Assembly (NCBI GenBank): GCA_030688365.1
Contig: JAUYIE010000003.1
Location: 1 to 64,000, forward strand
DNA length: 64,000 bases
Direction of reading: 5' to 3'
Origin: a bacterium
Lineage (GTDB): Bacteria; Patescibacteria; ABY1; JACQRZ01
Below are positions 9,201 to 18,044 of the stretch, in pieces. The notes under the pieces were generated by a model that worked only from the letters and a program-made list of their open reading frames with translations, was not told the origin of the DNA and did not search any database. A program made the translations under genes and the position numbers. Each line of letters begins with the position of its first letter. Positions within the stretch are counted from its first letter, which is position 1.

Positions 9201-10215
9201 GTTTGTATGGTTGATATGCCAAGTCTCCACCAAGGAGTGTACGTATATCAGTTATATTATATTTTGCCATCACAAAACGATCCAATCCAAGTCCAAAAGC
9301 AAAACCACGCCACTGTAGAGGATCCAATCCTGCCATGCGCATCACATCAGGATGTATGATGCCTGCTCCGCCCATTTCTATCCAGCCGACATTTTTACAT
9401 ACAGTACAACCGACCCCATGACAAGAAAAACACTGCATATCAGGGCCCACGCCTGGCTCCACTTCAGGGTAATACTTATTACGAAAACGAATCACTACAT
9501 CCGGCCCATACATTTCACGAAACAGCGCGGTAAACGTACCAAAAAGATCTTTCAAACTTGTTTCCTTCAACACCACGACACCTTGATATTGATGAAAAAC
9601 AAAATGATTACTTTTGTTTACTTTTTCATTACGATATGAGCGACCTGGCGAAACAAACTTAAACGGCGGTTTGTGTGTCGCCAAAATCCGCGCTTCTATA
9701 GAAGATGTTTGCGTACGAAGTAAAATATTTGGCTCCTCAATATACAGCGTATCTTGCATATCGCGTGCCGGATGATCTGCGGGGACATTGAGGCGCTGAA
9801 AACAAAATTCATCGGTTTCAATCTCCGGCCCATCCGTAACGCTATACCCCATACGACCAAAAAAATTATTGAGCTGGCGTATAGTTTGCGAAACCGGATG
9901 CAGATGACCGATTTTTACTGCGTGCAATGGAAGGGACTGGGTATGCGCATGCAAAAAATTCTCATGCTCTGTGCTCCCCACGTTTTTTTGCCGTTCTTCA
10001 AACATTTCCTGTGCTTTTTGTAAAAGTTGTGCCAAAACAGGGCCTTTTTCTCTCTTTTCTTCCGGACTCATATCTTTTAGACCCGCATACAGTTGTTTGA
10101 TACTTCCCTTTGACCCGAGATAGGCACGATACAAGACACGTACTTCTTCCAAAGAAGTCGCATTTTCTAGTGAAGTTTTTAGAGTCTGCAATAACGCTTC
10201 ATGATTTTCGTTCAT
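9184..10215 (-). CDS. pheS: Phenylalanyl-tRNA synthetase alpha subunit
   Basis: A 343-residue PheS of normal length. An N-terminal coiled-coil arm (about residues 1-85) is followed by the class II catalytic core: motif 2 FKFVSPGRSYRNE and motif 3 FGLGLDRFVMAKY. A CFSCHGVGCTVCKNVGW cysteine cluster near 255-275 is found in many PheS proteins. It makes Phe-AMP and charges tRNA-Phe together with PheT. It begins 3 bases after the PilT-like gene and overlaps pheT. Confidence 0.96.
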   Translation of the reverse strand: MNENHEALLQTLKTSLENATSLEEVRVLYRAYLGSKGSIKQLYAGLKDMSPEEKREKGPVLAQLLQKAQEMFEERQKNVGSTEHENFLHAHTQSLPLHAVKIGHLHPVSQTIRQLNNFFGRMGYSVTDGPEIETDEFCFQRLNVPADHPARDMQDTLYIEEPNILLRTQTSSIEARILATHKPPFKFVSPGRSYRNEKVNKSNHFVFHQYQGVVVLKETSLKDLFGTFTALFREMYGPDVVIRFRNKYYPEVEPGVGPDMQCFSCHGVGCTVCKNVGWIEMGGAGIIHPDVMRMAGLDPLQWRGFAFGLGLDRFVMAKYNITDIRTLLGGDLAYQPYKHEGTL

Positions 10216-10218
10216 ACG

Positions 10219-11292
10219 CTAGCCCGATATCAAATGAGAAAGAAATTCTTTGTCCACCGCCGCATCGTGCGCGGATTGAGGTAATATTTCCTTGTTTCTA
10301 ACGAGATTGGCAAGTTCTTTTTCCATATTGGCCATACCAGCATCCTGATTATTTTTCAAAAATAACGAAATCTGCGCCAAACGATTGCCAGCGATAAATG
10401 CCTGAATAGTCGGATGAGTACGAATGACTTCATGAACTGCTACCATACCACCACCAATGCGAGGCACGAGACGTTGTGCCACTACACCTTCCAGACATTG
10501 AGACAATAACGAGCGAGCATGTTCCTGTTCTGCCGGCGGAAGTGCGGCAAGTATTTTTTCTATCGCATGCACACCTGATGCACTGTCAACAATAGCAAAT
10601 ACCAACACGCCGGATGTTGCGATTTCTAATACACGCATGATTTGGTTTGCTGTGGTAAGTTCACTGACAAAGACCACATCTACATCTTCTCGCTGTACGT
10701 GTGTCAGCGCATCTTCAAACGTAGCAACATCATCCCCTACTTCACGCTGATCAACGATTGACTTATTACCTGCCAGATCATACTCTATCGGACGTTCTAC
10801 CGTCATCACGTGAACGGTTCTCGTTCTATTTATCTCTTCCAAAAGAGCCATAGCAAGCGTTGTGCGTCCTGATCCGTATGTCCCCGCGATCAATACCAAG
10901 CCACTACTCAAATGTGCAAGCGCTTTCACACTGTCAGGGGTATTGAGCTCTTGTAGTGTTTTCACTTTCACATCCAACAAGCGCATAGAAATCGCTGGCG
11001 CGCCTTCTTCATAGTAGATACTTACCTTTGCTCGCACTTTATTATCAAATAAGTGCGTAAAGCTGTAATCTTTTGTCTCTGCTAATTTTTCTAAAACTTC
11101 CGGAGAAAGAAAAGATTCCAACATTTGTCCAATAAACTCTTGTGTGACGATCTCTTCTCCCGGTAATGGTCGAAGCGTCCCGTCAATCCGCATCATAGGC
11201 ACGCTGCCCCCGTTGATATGAAGATCAGTCGCTCGCTCTCGCGCCGCGCCAGTCAACATCCGTATGAGCACCAAGCTTTGTGTTGTATCCAT
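10219..11292 (-). CDS. PilT-like ATPase with degenerate catalytic motifs
   Basis: A 357-residue protein aligned over its full length with PilT, the pilus retraction ATPase. The fold-defining segments are present, but all four nucleotide motifs are altered. Walker A reads GTYGSGRTT (residues 137-145) with Arg143 for the catalytic Lys. The Asp box EDPIEY has become ERPIEY (166-171). The Walker B block GEMRD is SELTT (210-214), and the His box is SGVLVFAIVDSAS (227-239), lacking its His. It is probably a pseudo-ATPase that regulates or scaffolds a pilus hexamer; loss of activity is inference. It is the first gene of the pheS-pheT-glyS run. Confidence 0.8.
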   Translation of the reverse strand: MDTTQSLVLIRMLTGAARERATDLHINGGSVPMMRIDGTLRPLPGEEIVTQEFIGQMLESFLSPEVLEKLAETKDYSFTHLFDNKVRAKVSIYYEEGAPAISMRLLDVKVKTLQELNTPDSVKALAHLSSGLVLIAGTYGSGRTTLAMALLEEINRTRTVHVMTVERPIEYDLAGNKSIVDQREVGDDVATFEDALTHVQREDVDVVFVSELTTANQIMRVLEIATSGVLVFAIVDSASGVHAIEKILAALPPAEQEHARSLLSQCLEGVVAQRLVPRIGGGMVAVHEVIRTHPTIQAFIAGNRLAQISLFLKNNQDAGMANMEKELANLVRNKEILPQSAHDAAVDKEFLSHLISG

Positions 11293-11327
11293 AAAAACAA
11301 AAATAGAGAATTGTTCTGCTTATCCTT

Positions 11328-11368
11328 ATAATATCGGCTATTGGGCAAAAGGGCAAGTATGGTATAAT
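11328..11368. promoter_or_regulatory. Overlapping divergent promoters
   Basis: Minus strand: TTGCCC (11351-11356), 17 bases, TATTAT (11328-11333), facing the PilT-like/pheS/pheT operon. Plus strand: TTGGGC (11341-11346), 16 bases, TATAAT (11363-11368), facing the 146-residue gene. The two overlap, so they could compete for polymerase. Confidence 0.6.
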
Positions 11369-11396
11369 ACTGGTATAATTTGTATAACAATTTTTT

Positions 11397-11837
11397 ATGC
11401 ACACAGATCGAACAAAACTCATGATCACTTTTATAGCAGGTCTTGCTATCGGTATTGCTGGCATGGCAATCCTGCAAATGCAACAAACACCAAAAACACC
11501 CCTGATTACCAAGAATGCCGTCGCAACGTCCTCAACCCCAGCAGTACAAGGAACAATCAATTCAGCGAAGGATATCTTGGTGCCTAGTGATGTGGTGGAA
11601 GGAGTAGTGCAACGTGTTGATGGTGATCTTGTGATTGTCAATGTTGTTGACCAATCTACAAAAACGATTTTAGAAACGCGGACAATAAAAGTATTCGGGG
11701 ATACGGAACTGATAGTAGATGGCATAAATAATCCTTCACTCCGGGACATCTCTCCCGATATGAACGTCAGTGTATCAGGATTTTTTAATATTAACGACGT
11801 GCTACAAGCACGGTATTTTACCGCCTCAAAGAAATAA
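11397..11837 (+). CDS. Membrane-anchored protein, possible DUF5666-like fold
   Basis: A 146-residue protein with an N-terminal hydrophobic helix (about residues 8-27), then a Thr/Pro-rich stretch and a beta-rich C-terminal domain containing 'VEGVVQRVDGDLVIVNVVD' and 'DISPDMNVSVSGFF'. That pattern resembles the small OB-like DUF5666 family, a tentative match. It is probably anchored in the membrane with the domain outside. It is transcribed alone from a near-consensus promoter and ends at a strong bidirectional hairpin. Confidence 0.6.
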   Translation: MHTDRTKLMITFIAGLAIGIAGMAILQMQQTPKTPLITKNAVATSSTPAVQGTINSAKDILVPSDVVEGVVQRVDGDLVIVNVVDQSTKTILETRTIKVFGDTELIVDGINNPSLRDISPDMNVSVSGFFNINDVLQARYFTASKK

Positions 11838-11850
11838 TTGAAAGACTATC

Positions 11851-11893
11851 CATCAAAAAATCGCCCCGTACAGTGTGAGTCGATTTTTTGATG
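11851..11893. terminator. Bidirectional terminator between convergent genes
   Basis: A perfect 13-bp inverted repeat (arms 11851-11863 and 11881-11893) with an A/T-rich core gives U-tracts on both strands. It separates the 146-residue gene from the convergent secreted-protein gene. Confidence 0.8.
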
Positions 11894-11898
11894 ATTTA

Positions 11899-13122
11899 TT
11901 ATCTTACACACGCAATTTTAAATGTCCCAGTACCGGTACCAGTATATACCGTAGTCGTAAATAATGTCCCTGTGCCATCACTGCGAACAGAGTGTGGGTT
12001 CGCTGGCGAAGATTCTCTCACTAAGAAACTACCTGCTGCTGCGGCAGTCGCATGCATCGCAACATCAAAAATGGATGCTACATGATAACCAGATCCAAAT
12101 TCCGCGACAGATGAACATGTTGCATCACGATCAGCACCATAGGGGTATGAACCTTTTGTAAAGAGAAGAGGAGCATCATTTTTCACACACGCAATTTTAA
12201 ATGTCCCAGTACCGGTACCAGTATATACCGTAGTCGTAAATAATGTCCCTGTGCCATCACCGCGAACAAGGTGTGGGTTCGCTGGGTAAGATTCTCTCAC
12301 TAAGAAACCACCTGTTGCTACTGCGGCAGTCGCATGCATCGCAACATCAAAAATGGATGCTACATGATAACCAGATCCAAATTCCCCGACAGACGAACAT
12401 GTTGCATCACGATCAGCACCATAGGGGTATAAACCTTTTGTGAAGAGAAGAGGACTTGCTGATCCTCCACTACCTCCACTCGTCGGTGTCTGCCAACTTG
12501 CCAAACCTGTATCGTCTGAAGTAAGAACTTTTCCTATCCCCTGTGTCCCGTCAGTAATCTTAACTGTTCCTGCTACATCCAGTTTTGCCCCCGGGTTCGT
12601 CGTCCCTATTCCCACATTTCCTTCTTTGGTGATAGCCATTTTTGAATCAGTTAGGGTAGGCAATGACCTATCTGGTGTATTTCTATTCAAAAAATGTATT
12701 GTGCCACGCGCCCAGCTCGTAGTTCGTTCAAATGCGATACCACCTTTCCCAAAATTACTAACACCCTCTGTTGCTAATAAAATACCAGCTGCACTTCCGC
12801 CCCAATCCGTAACGTTACTTTTACGTAACGTCAGCAAATAATCTAACTGACCAGTTGTGCCATCTGCGGTGATATTGATTGTTTTATCAGTTAACGAACC
12901 AGCGGCCGTCACCTCTTGTAAGGTCGGTGTCGTTGTGACACCTCCGCCTCCAATACCACCCCTTTGTCCCACTGGAGCTAGTTTCACTGCGTCGCTCGTG
13001 GCCGCAAGTGAACTCTCATGGTTACTGTTGACCAAAAGTACAGTTGCGATAAGCACCGCGCATACACCAAAAGCAATGACTCCTAAAGGAAAAAACTTTT
13101 TTTTATGTGTGATAGTTTTCAT
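11899..13122 (-). CDS. Secreted protein with tail-fibre-like module and duplicated C-terminal domain
   Basis: A 407-residue protein with an N-terminal membrane or signal segment (about 12-33). The middle carries 'NVGIGTTNPGAKLDVAG' followed by 'GKVLTSDDTGLASWQTP', a motif shared by phage tail-fibre-like and surface proteins of Patescibacteria. The C terminus is two nearly identical copies of a domain of about 90 residues starting LLFTKG.YPYGADRDATCSS. Each copy has two cysteines. The likely role is a cell-surface appendage or adhesin; no enzyme motif is seen. It lies 3 bases after the related 505-residue gene, downstream of pilB. Confidence 0.7.
   Translation of the reverse strand: MKTITHKKKFFPLGVIAFGVCAVLIATVLLVNSNHESSLAATSDAVKLAPVGQRGGIGGGGVTTTPTLQEVTAAGSLTDKTINITADGTTGQLDYLLTLRKSNVTDWGGSAAGILLATEGVSNFGKGGIAFERTTSWARGTIHFLNRNTPDRSLPTLTDSKMAITKEGNVGIGTTNPGAKLDVAGTVKITDGTQGIGKVLTSDDTGLASWQTPTSGGSGGSASPLLFTKGLYPYGADRDATCSSVGEFGSGYHVASIFDVAMHATAAVATGGFLVRESYPANPHLVRGDGTGTLFTTTVYTGTGTGTFKIACVKNDAPLLFTKGSYPYGADRDATCSSVAEFGSGYHVASIFDVAMHATAAAAGSFLVRESSPANPHSVRSDGTGTLFTTTVYTGTGTGTFKIACVR
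11906..12452. repeat. Tandem DNA duplication, period about 279 bp
   Basis: Two copies of about 265 bp (11906-12173 and 12185-12452) encode the repeated C-terminal domain of the 407-residue protein. They differ at few positions, so the duplication is recent or is kept alike by recombination. Confidence 0.85.
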
Positions 13123-13125
13123 AGG

Positions 13126-14643
13126 TTATGGGGAACATTGATAACAAGTCCTAACTGAGTTCGAGGATGACCCTGCATATTCCTCTCCCAAATCTGCCTC
13201 TGTCCACCCAGAAGGACAGTTCGCTGGAGATGGTTTATACGTATTACCATGATATTGTCTCAAATACATGATTCTACAAGAATTTTCTGTATAACAAGTC
13301 CTAACTGCGTTCGAGGATGACCCTGCATATTCCCGTCCAAAATCTGCCTGTGTCCACCCAGAAGGACAGTTCGCTGGATCTGGTTTAGACACATTACCAC
13401 CATATTGTCTCAAATACATCACCCCTTCACCACTTGCACCAGTACTAAGAATCGGCGTCTCCCATGTCGCATTACCACTGACATCTGACGATGTCAAAAC
13501 TTTCCCTGCACTCGGAAAACCACCAGTTATCCTTATAGTTCCACCTACCTTGACATTTCCACTTACATCCAGTTTTGCTCCAGGCGACGTCGTCCCAATA
13601 CCAACATTGCCACTACCTTCTTTTAACACTATTCCATCAGTGGCACCCCATGTCCCAATAGATACACCATTCCCAAATGTTGATTGTATATAATGATTGG
13701 CATCCCCAAGGTTGATTCTCCCAGTATCTCCTAATTGAGTAAATTTATCCCCTTTTACTGTCGCATTCCCGTTTATGGTAATAGTACCTGTCGTGATTGC
13801 CTTATCGGTTGTTGAACCTTCGGTCGTTACTTCCTGTAAGGTAGGTGTCGTAGTTGATCCGCCCCCACCTCCACCCGTAACAACAGAAGAAGTGTCAGGC
13901 ATTTCCATCACCTGAAAAGTACCGGCGCTGTTAAAGTTGACCGCGCCAGCAGAGGCGCATGTACTTCCTTGAACATCTTCTTGTCTGACTTGCACGGTGT
14001 ATGTATGTGGTCCAGACGGTAAGCTTTCCGTCAAATAGCTAATAGTAGAGCTATGTGTACCTTGTATACCGTACGGCCATCCACCGTAAGGAGTACCATC
14101 CACAGTGAAGCGTAACCATACTGAACAATCACTTGGCACCCAAACCTCACCAGTATAGTCCAAAAGCATCCTGTGTCCGCTATTATCCAGATTTGTAATC
14201 ACACCCCCTGGTATACTTGTCCAGGACGTTACCACATTAGCGGTGCCTTGCGGTGCAGTAACACGCATATGATTTAAAGTACTCCCAACCAAATCAGCCC
14301 AACTGGACTTGCATCCATCAGGAAAACAAAGACTGGGGACATGCAATTCTCCCCCCAGTATGGTTTTACCAAGATATAACGACGCATCGGATATCGTATC
14401 ACTGTCTTTTTTTAATACTTCATAGAGATTGGGGATCAAACCACCGGTACCACCTCCTGCTGGTTGACATCCTGGTGGCTTGCATTCTGGTTCCAAAAAA
14501 TCAGCGGTAGCCGCGTGCGATGCGGCATAACCAAGAAATCCCAACAGACCAAGAGTAACAATAAAAAAAGGGATCAATGCTGTTTTTGCATAGACATGAG
14601 TAGCTTCTTCTTTTTTTGTAGTATTTTTTGAAACCTTCATCAC
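13126..14643 (-). CDS. Secreted surface protein with duplicated Cys-rich C terminus
   Basis: A 505-residue protein with an N-terminal hydrophobic segment (about 20-45) ending near SHAATA. Following parts are a Cys/Pro/Gly-rich region, a beta-rich middle, and the same 'NVGIGTTSPGAKLDVSG' module as its neighbour. The C terminus has two copies of a unit of about 50 residues with MYLRQY, CPSGWT, EYAGSSSN and VRTCY. Similar units occur in pilus-associated and tail-collar-like proteins. It probably acts outside the cell, perhaps at the pilus tip or surface, given its place directly after pilB; that role is inference. Confidence 0.7.
   Translation of the reverse strand: MMKVSKNTTKKEEATHVYAKTALIPFFIVTLGLLGFLGYAASHAATADFLEPECKPPGCQPAGGGTGGLIPNLYEVLKKDSDTISDASLYLGKTILGGELHVPSLCFPDGCKSSWADLVGSTLNHMRVTAPQGTANVVTSWTSIPGGVITNLDNSGHRMLLDYTGEVWVPSDCSVWLRFTVDGTPYGGWPYGIQGTHSSTISYLTESLPSGPHTYTVQVRQEDVQGSTCASAGAVNFNSAGTFQVMEMPDTSSVVTGGGGGGSTTTPTLQEVTTEGSTTDKAITTGTITINGNATVKGDKFTQLGDTGRINLGDANHYIQSTFGNGVSIGTWGATDGIVLKEGSGNVGIGTTSPGAKLDVSGNVKVGGTIRITGGFPSAGKVLTSSDVSGNATWETPILSTGASGEGVMYLRQYGGNVSKPDPANCPSGWTQADFGREYAGSSSNAVRTCYTENSCRIMYLRQYHGNTYKPSPANCPSGWTEADLGEEYAGSSSNSVRTCYQCSP
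13141..13421. repeat. Tandem DNA duplication, period 150 bp
   Basis: Copies beginning at 13141 and 13291 are near-identical over about 130 bp and encode the two C-terminal Cys-rich units of the 505-residue protein. Confidence 0.85.
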
Positions 14644-14697
14644 AATAGAAAGCTATATATTATAAAGTATAGCATATCCTCAAAAGTCCACCAATGT

Positions 14698-16419
14698 CTA
14701 TTCACGCGTTACTCTCATCACTTCTTCAATACTAGTAATCCCTGCAAGTGCCTTCAAGATACCATCCTGTTTTAGTGTCGGTATGCCTTGTCCAAACATT
14801 TCTTTTGCAATTTCATCTACTGATAACCCTGTACGAATAATTTCACGCATATTTTCATTCATTGTCAGTACTTCACATAACACGATACGCCCTTTGTAGC
14901 CAGTATCATTACATTGTGGGCATCCTGCACCATGATACAAGGTCAAATCATCTTGCTTAACTTTTTTTCCTACTGACGGAGGAAGAGCTTTAAGCTCTGT
15001 TTTGATTTCTTGAATCAACTCATCATTGACTTTGAGTGGCTCTTTACATGCTTTACATATTTTGCGCACTAGACGTTGCGCCATGATTGTATTTAATGCG
15101 GCAGATATCAAAAAAGGTTCAACATGCATATCCAAAAGACGAGGAATCACCCCTAATACGTCTTTCGCGTGAATAGTAGAAAGCATAAAATGACCCGTCA
15201 ACGCAGCATGGATAGCTAATTCGGCGGTTTCATTGTCGCGAATCTCGCCAACCATGATAATGTTGGGGTCTTGACGCAAGATAGAACGTAACCCCGAGGC
15301 AAAAGTAAGACCCACTTCAGGAAGCACCTGCACTTGGTTGATACCAGCCAGAAGAAATTCTACTGGATCCTCAAGAGTAATGATATTCCTACTTTCATCA
15401 TTGAGTGTCTCTAACATTGAATATAATGTAGTAGATTTACCTGACCCGGTCGGACCGCTGATAATCATAACACCGACCGGTCGTTCGGTATTTTTTTTCA
15501 ATGTTTCAAGCACCGCCCCGGCAAAACCCAACTCTTCTAGTCCTTTGATCTGTGTGCTTGACGGCAAAAGACGCATTACCACTTTTTCACTTTGTAATAA
15601 CGGCAGTGTTGAAACACGAAGATCAACACTTCCATCTCCAAAATCAACTCGAATACGTCCATCTTGTGGAATACGTGTCTCATCAAGTTGTAATCGCGCC
15701 AATACCTTTATACGACTGATCAGACTCGCATGGAGATTTGAAGGTAAGGTAAGGTATTTGCGTAATATACCGTCAATACGAAAACGTACACGTGTTTCTT
15801 TTTGTCCTGGTTCTATATGGATATCAGACGCACCGGCATCAGCCGCTTCCTTTATCATTAACGAAACAATTTTGGTTACCGGCGCTTTTTTGACAATTTC
15901 TGTAAGTGGTCGCCTGTCTTGAACTTTTTTTTGCGGTACTTCACGTTCCTTGATCACATCCAACGCTTCTCCAACTTCCTCACTAAATCCTTTGTATTTC
16001 TTTAACGCAGCATGAAATCCGGATAACGTCGTCACGTAGAGTTCTGCAACCAATCCTTCTTTTTTTGACCAAAAATCCATTGCCTCAATCGCTCTATAAT
16101 TCCCCGGTGCTACCATTGCGATTTTTATATTTTTACCCTTACGCTCAAAAGGAACCACTTGGTGGGTCTGTGCCGCTGTTTCCGGCAATATTGCGAGAGT
16201 TTCAGTGGGAATATCCATATTTGCTAGGTCAACAAACGGCAACTCATACAATTCCGCTTTTGCCTTTGCAAGGTCAATTTCAGATACTTTTTTTTGATCA
16301 ACTAATAATATCTCCGGATCAGTTTGAGTCTTGCGAGCTTCCATCTCAATACTGATCCAATCTTCAACATGGATCAGACCTTTATCAATCAAATACTGTA
16401 CTACTTTTGGTGTTGCCAT
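14698..16419 (-). CDS. pilB: Type IV pilus assembly ATPase
   Basis: A 573-residue GspE/PilB ATPase. It has an N-terminal MshEN-like domain (about 1-145), Walker A SGPTGSGKST (321-330), Asp box LEDPVEF (349-355), Walker B VGEIRDNET (390-398) and His box TGHFMLSTIHAKD (408-420), all intact. A Cys4 zinc site (KICKACK near 455 and CPQCNDTGYKGR near 500) is typical of the extension ATPase. It powers pilus polymerisation from the cytoplasmic face. It sits after pilM-pilN-pilO and before two secreted-protein genes. No PilC platform or prepilin peptidase gene is in this window. Confidence 0.96.
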   Translation of the reverse strand: MATPKVVQYLIDKGLIHVEDWISIEMEARKTQTDPEILLVDQKKVSEIDLAKAKAELYELPFVDLANMDIPTETLAILPETAAQTHQVVPFERKGKNIKIAMVAPGNYRAIEAMDFWSKKEGLVAELYVTTLSGFHAALKKYKGFSEEVGEALDVIKEREVPQKKVQDRRPLTEIVKKAPVTKIVSLMIKEAADAGASDIHIEPGQKETRVRFRIDGILRKYLTLPSNLHASLISRIKVLARLQLDETRIPQDGRIRVDFGDGSVDLRVSTLPLLQSEKVVMRLLPSSTQIKGLEELGFAGAVLETLKKNTERPVGVMIISGPTGSGKSTTLYSMLETLNDESRNIITLEDPVEFLLAGINQVQVLPEVGLTFASGLRSILRQDPNIIMVGEIRDNETAELAIHAALTGHFMLSTIHAKDVLGVIPRLLDMHVEPFLISAALNTIMAQRLVRKICKACKEPLKVNDELIQEIKTELKALPPSVGKKVKQDDLTLYHGAGCPQCNDTGYKGRIVLCEVLTMNENMREIIRTGLSVDEIAKEMFGQGIPTLKQDGILKALAGITSIEEVMRVTRE

Positions 16420-16450
16420 AAATAATAAAAACAGTTACCAAATAGTGGGC

Positions 16451-16744
16451 TTATTGACGCGCCTCTGATGGGGTAAGTTGAACAAATGGTTTTGGATTTC
16501 CCATAGGTCCCACCTCTACTGATCCCCTTAATGGATTCACCAAATTTTTATATGATGGATCCTGATATAGTTGTTTATTCCAATCAATGGTAGTAGCGAT
16601 CGGTATAGGATTGTTTTTTTCTGGAGTAGGTACTGACGAAAGTACCGTCACATAGTAATAATACCCTCCCCCGATAAGGACAAGAAAAAGGAGTACAATA
16701 AGCATGGGCATGCTAGTTTTCTTTTTTTGAATAGGTGTAGACAT
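16451..16744 (-). CDS. Small single-pass membrane protein of the pilus operon
   Basis: About 97 residues from the ATG at 16744 (an in-frame ATG at 16762 would add six). A Lys-rich N terminus precedes one membrane helix (about 12-30), and the rest is a Pro-rich extracytoplasmic stretch. Its place between pilO and pilB is where some systems keep PilP-like or accessory subunits, but no PilP fold can be recognised. It is probably a pilus assembly accessory. Confidence 0.6.
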   Translation of the reverse strand: MSTPIQKKKTSMPMLIVLLFLVLIGGGYYYYVTVLSSVPTPEKNNPIPIATTIDWNKQLYQDPSYKNLVNPLRGSVEVGPMGNPKPFVQLTPSEARQ

Positions 16745-16762
16745 AAACGTATGGATAGACAC

Positions 16763-17344
16763 TTATTGTTTAGTGCCAGTACTTATTGTGCGATAATATG
16801 ACCGAAGCGTTATATCGATAAATCGGGACCGCGGATCAAAACTGATTGATTGCACGTCGGCAATACGAATATTCTTTTCAATCGCGTCAAGAAAATCTTT
16901 CACGGATGTATAATCGGCATTCGCAACTTTCATACTAACCAGAAGCGATTGTAGTCCTCCATTACTTGATTTAGAGACTTTTTTATCAGACACAACGTCT
17001 ATGGACTGTATTTTTACATCAAAACGTCCAGCAAGTGCCTCATAAGACGCAAAAATCTGTGGGATGCCTTGCCCTGCCGGAACGAGAACTTCAATTTGTT
17101 TTGTTGTGTCTTTCTGCGAATCCTGATAGAGCGCTTCAAGACGTGTCAGCGATGTAAAATATGCTTTTCTATCCAATAGTTGTTGTTGCAATGTTTCAGC
17201 ATTTGATGTTCCTCCTGGCAATAATTGTTCTAGTAATTGTTGAAACAACAACACATAGCCAAAATATATAACAATAGCAAACACGCCAACAATCAAAAAT
17301 GGTTCTAAAATCTCTGATGTTGTCTTTTTTGTTTTTTCTGCCAT
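16763..17344 (-). CDS. pilO: PilO-like pilus assembly protein
   Basis: A 193-residue bitopic protein: a short cytoplasmic N terminus, one membrane helix (about 15-36), a coiled-coil stretch containing 'LLDRKAYFTSLTRLEALYQDS', then a ferredoxin-like domain. PilO pairs with PilN to form the inner-membrane alignment complex linking PilM to the pilus. It lies 1 base after pilN and next to the small membrane protein gene. The assignment rests on topology and gene order more than on motif identity. Confidence 0.75.
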   Translation of the reverse strand: MAEKTKKTTSEILEPFLIVGVFAIVIYFGYVLLFQQLLEQLLPGGTSNAETLQQQLLDRKAYFTSLTRLEALYQDSQKDTTKQIEVLVPAGQGIPQIFASYEALAGRFDVKIQSIDVVSDKKVSKSSNGGLQSLLVSMKVANADYTSVKDFLDAIEKNIRIADVQSISFDPRSRFIDITLRSYYRTISTGTKQ

Positions 17345-17345
17345 A

Positions 17346-18023
17346 TTATTTCATAATAGAAACTAATACCGAAGGTGCAAGAGTCAATGACGCGTCAAAA
17401 CTCACGCCAATCGTACTTCCACTTTGACTTAAAATAGCATGACCTGCGGGAATAGATACTTGTGTAAATATGTCACTTGCATCTTCAAAAGCTTTCATTT
17501 GTCGTGCGAGTGTTGTGTAATCCTTAGATATACCCGACAACCTCACTTTTCCTTGCGGAGAAAGTACGACATTGGTAAACGTCACATCAGGAAGCGTATA
17601 TGTCTCCAACTCTGAAAAAAATCGAGTCCAATGAGTATGGTTTGACAACAAGTTTTTTACTTTTTCAAGTGTATTTTGAAATTGAACCAACTGACTTCTA
17701 TGATCTTCAATAACTGCGATAGAATGCTCAATGGTCGCGATTTCTTTCTTTACTGAAACAATTTCTTGCTCTTTTGTATATCCATAATAATAAAGCCCTC
17801 CATAAGCGACAGCAATAACCCCTACTGCCAAAAAGGCACTTATTAAAAAATGCTCAAGCACACTTCTTTGTGTAGAACGAACGGCATCTTCTTTGTTGCG
17901 CGGAATCAAATTAATATTTTGTCCAACAGAAAAACCCGGTGCGCTTTTTTTTACACCATTTTTTGTCATACGATTTTTTTCAGTCGTACTTGTTGTTTTT
18001 TCGGTCGTACTTTTTTCAGACAT
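17346..18023 (-). CDS. pilN: PilN-like pilus assembly protein
   Basis: About 225 residues from the ATG at 18023; a GTG at 18041 is possible. The cytoplasmic N terminus holds the PilM-binding motif NLIPRNKED, the hallmark of PilN. A membrane helix (about 65-85), a coiled coil and a ferredoxin-like domain follow. The Thr/Lys-rich stretch before the motif is longer than usual. It forms the alignment complex with PilO and binds PilM through the NLxP segment. It starts about 20 bases after pilM. Confidence 0.85.
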   Translation of the reverse strand: MSEKSTTEKTTSTTEKNRMTKNGVKKSAPGFSVGQNINLIPRNKEDAVRSTQRSVLEHFLISAFLAVGVIAVAYGGLYYYGYTKEQEIVSVKKEIATIEHSIAVIEDHRSQLVQFQNTLEKVKNLLSNHTHWTRFFSELETYTLPDVTFTNVVLSPQGKVRLSGISKDYTTLARQMKAFEDASDIFTQVSIPAGHAILSQSGSTIGVSFDASLTLAPSVLVSIMK

Positions 18024-18044
18024 AGATATAGTATACCACACCTT

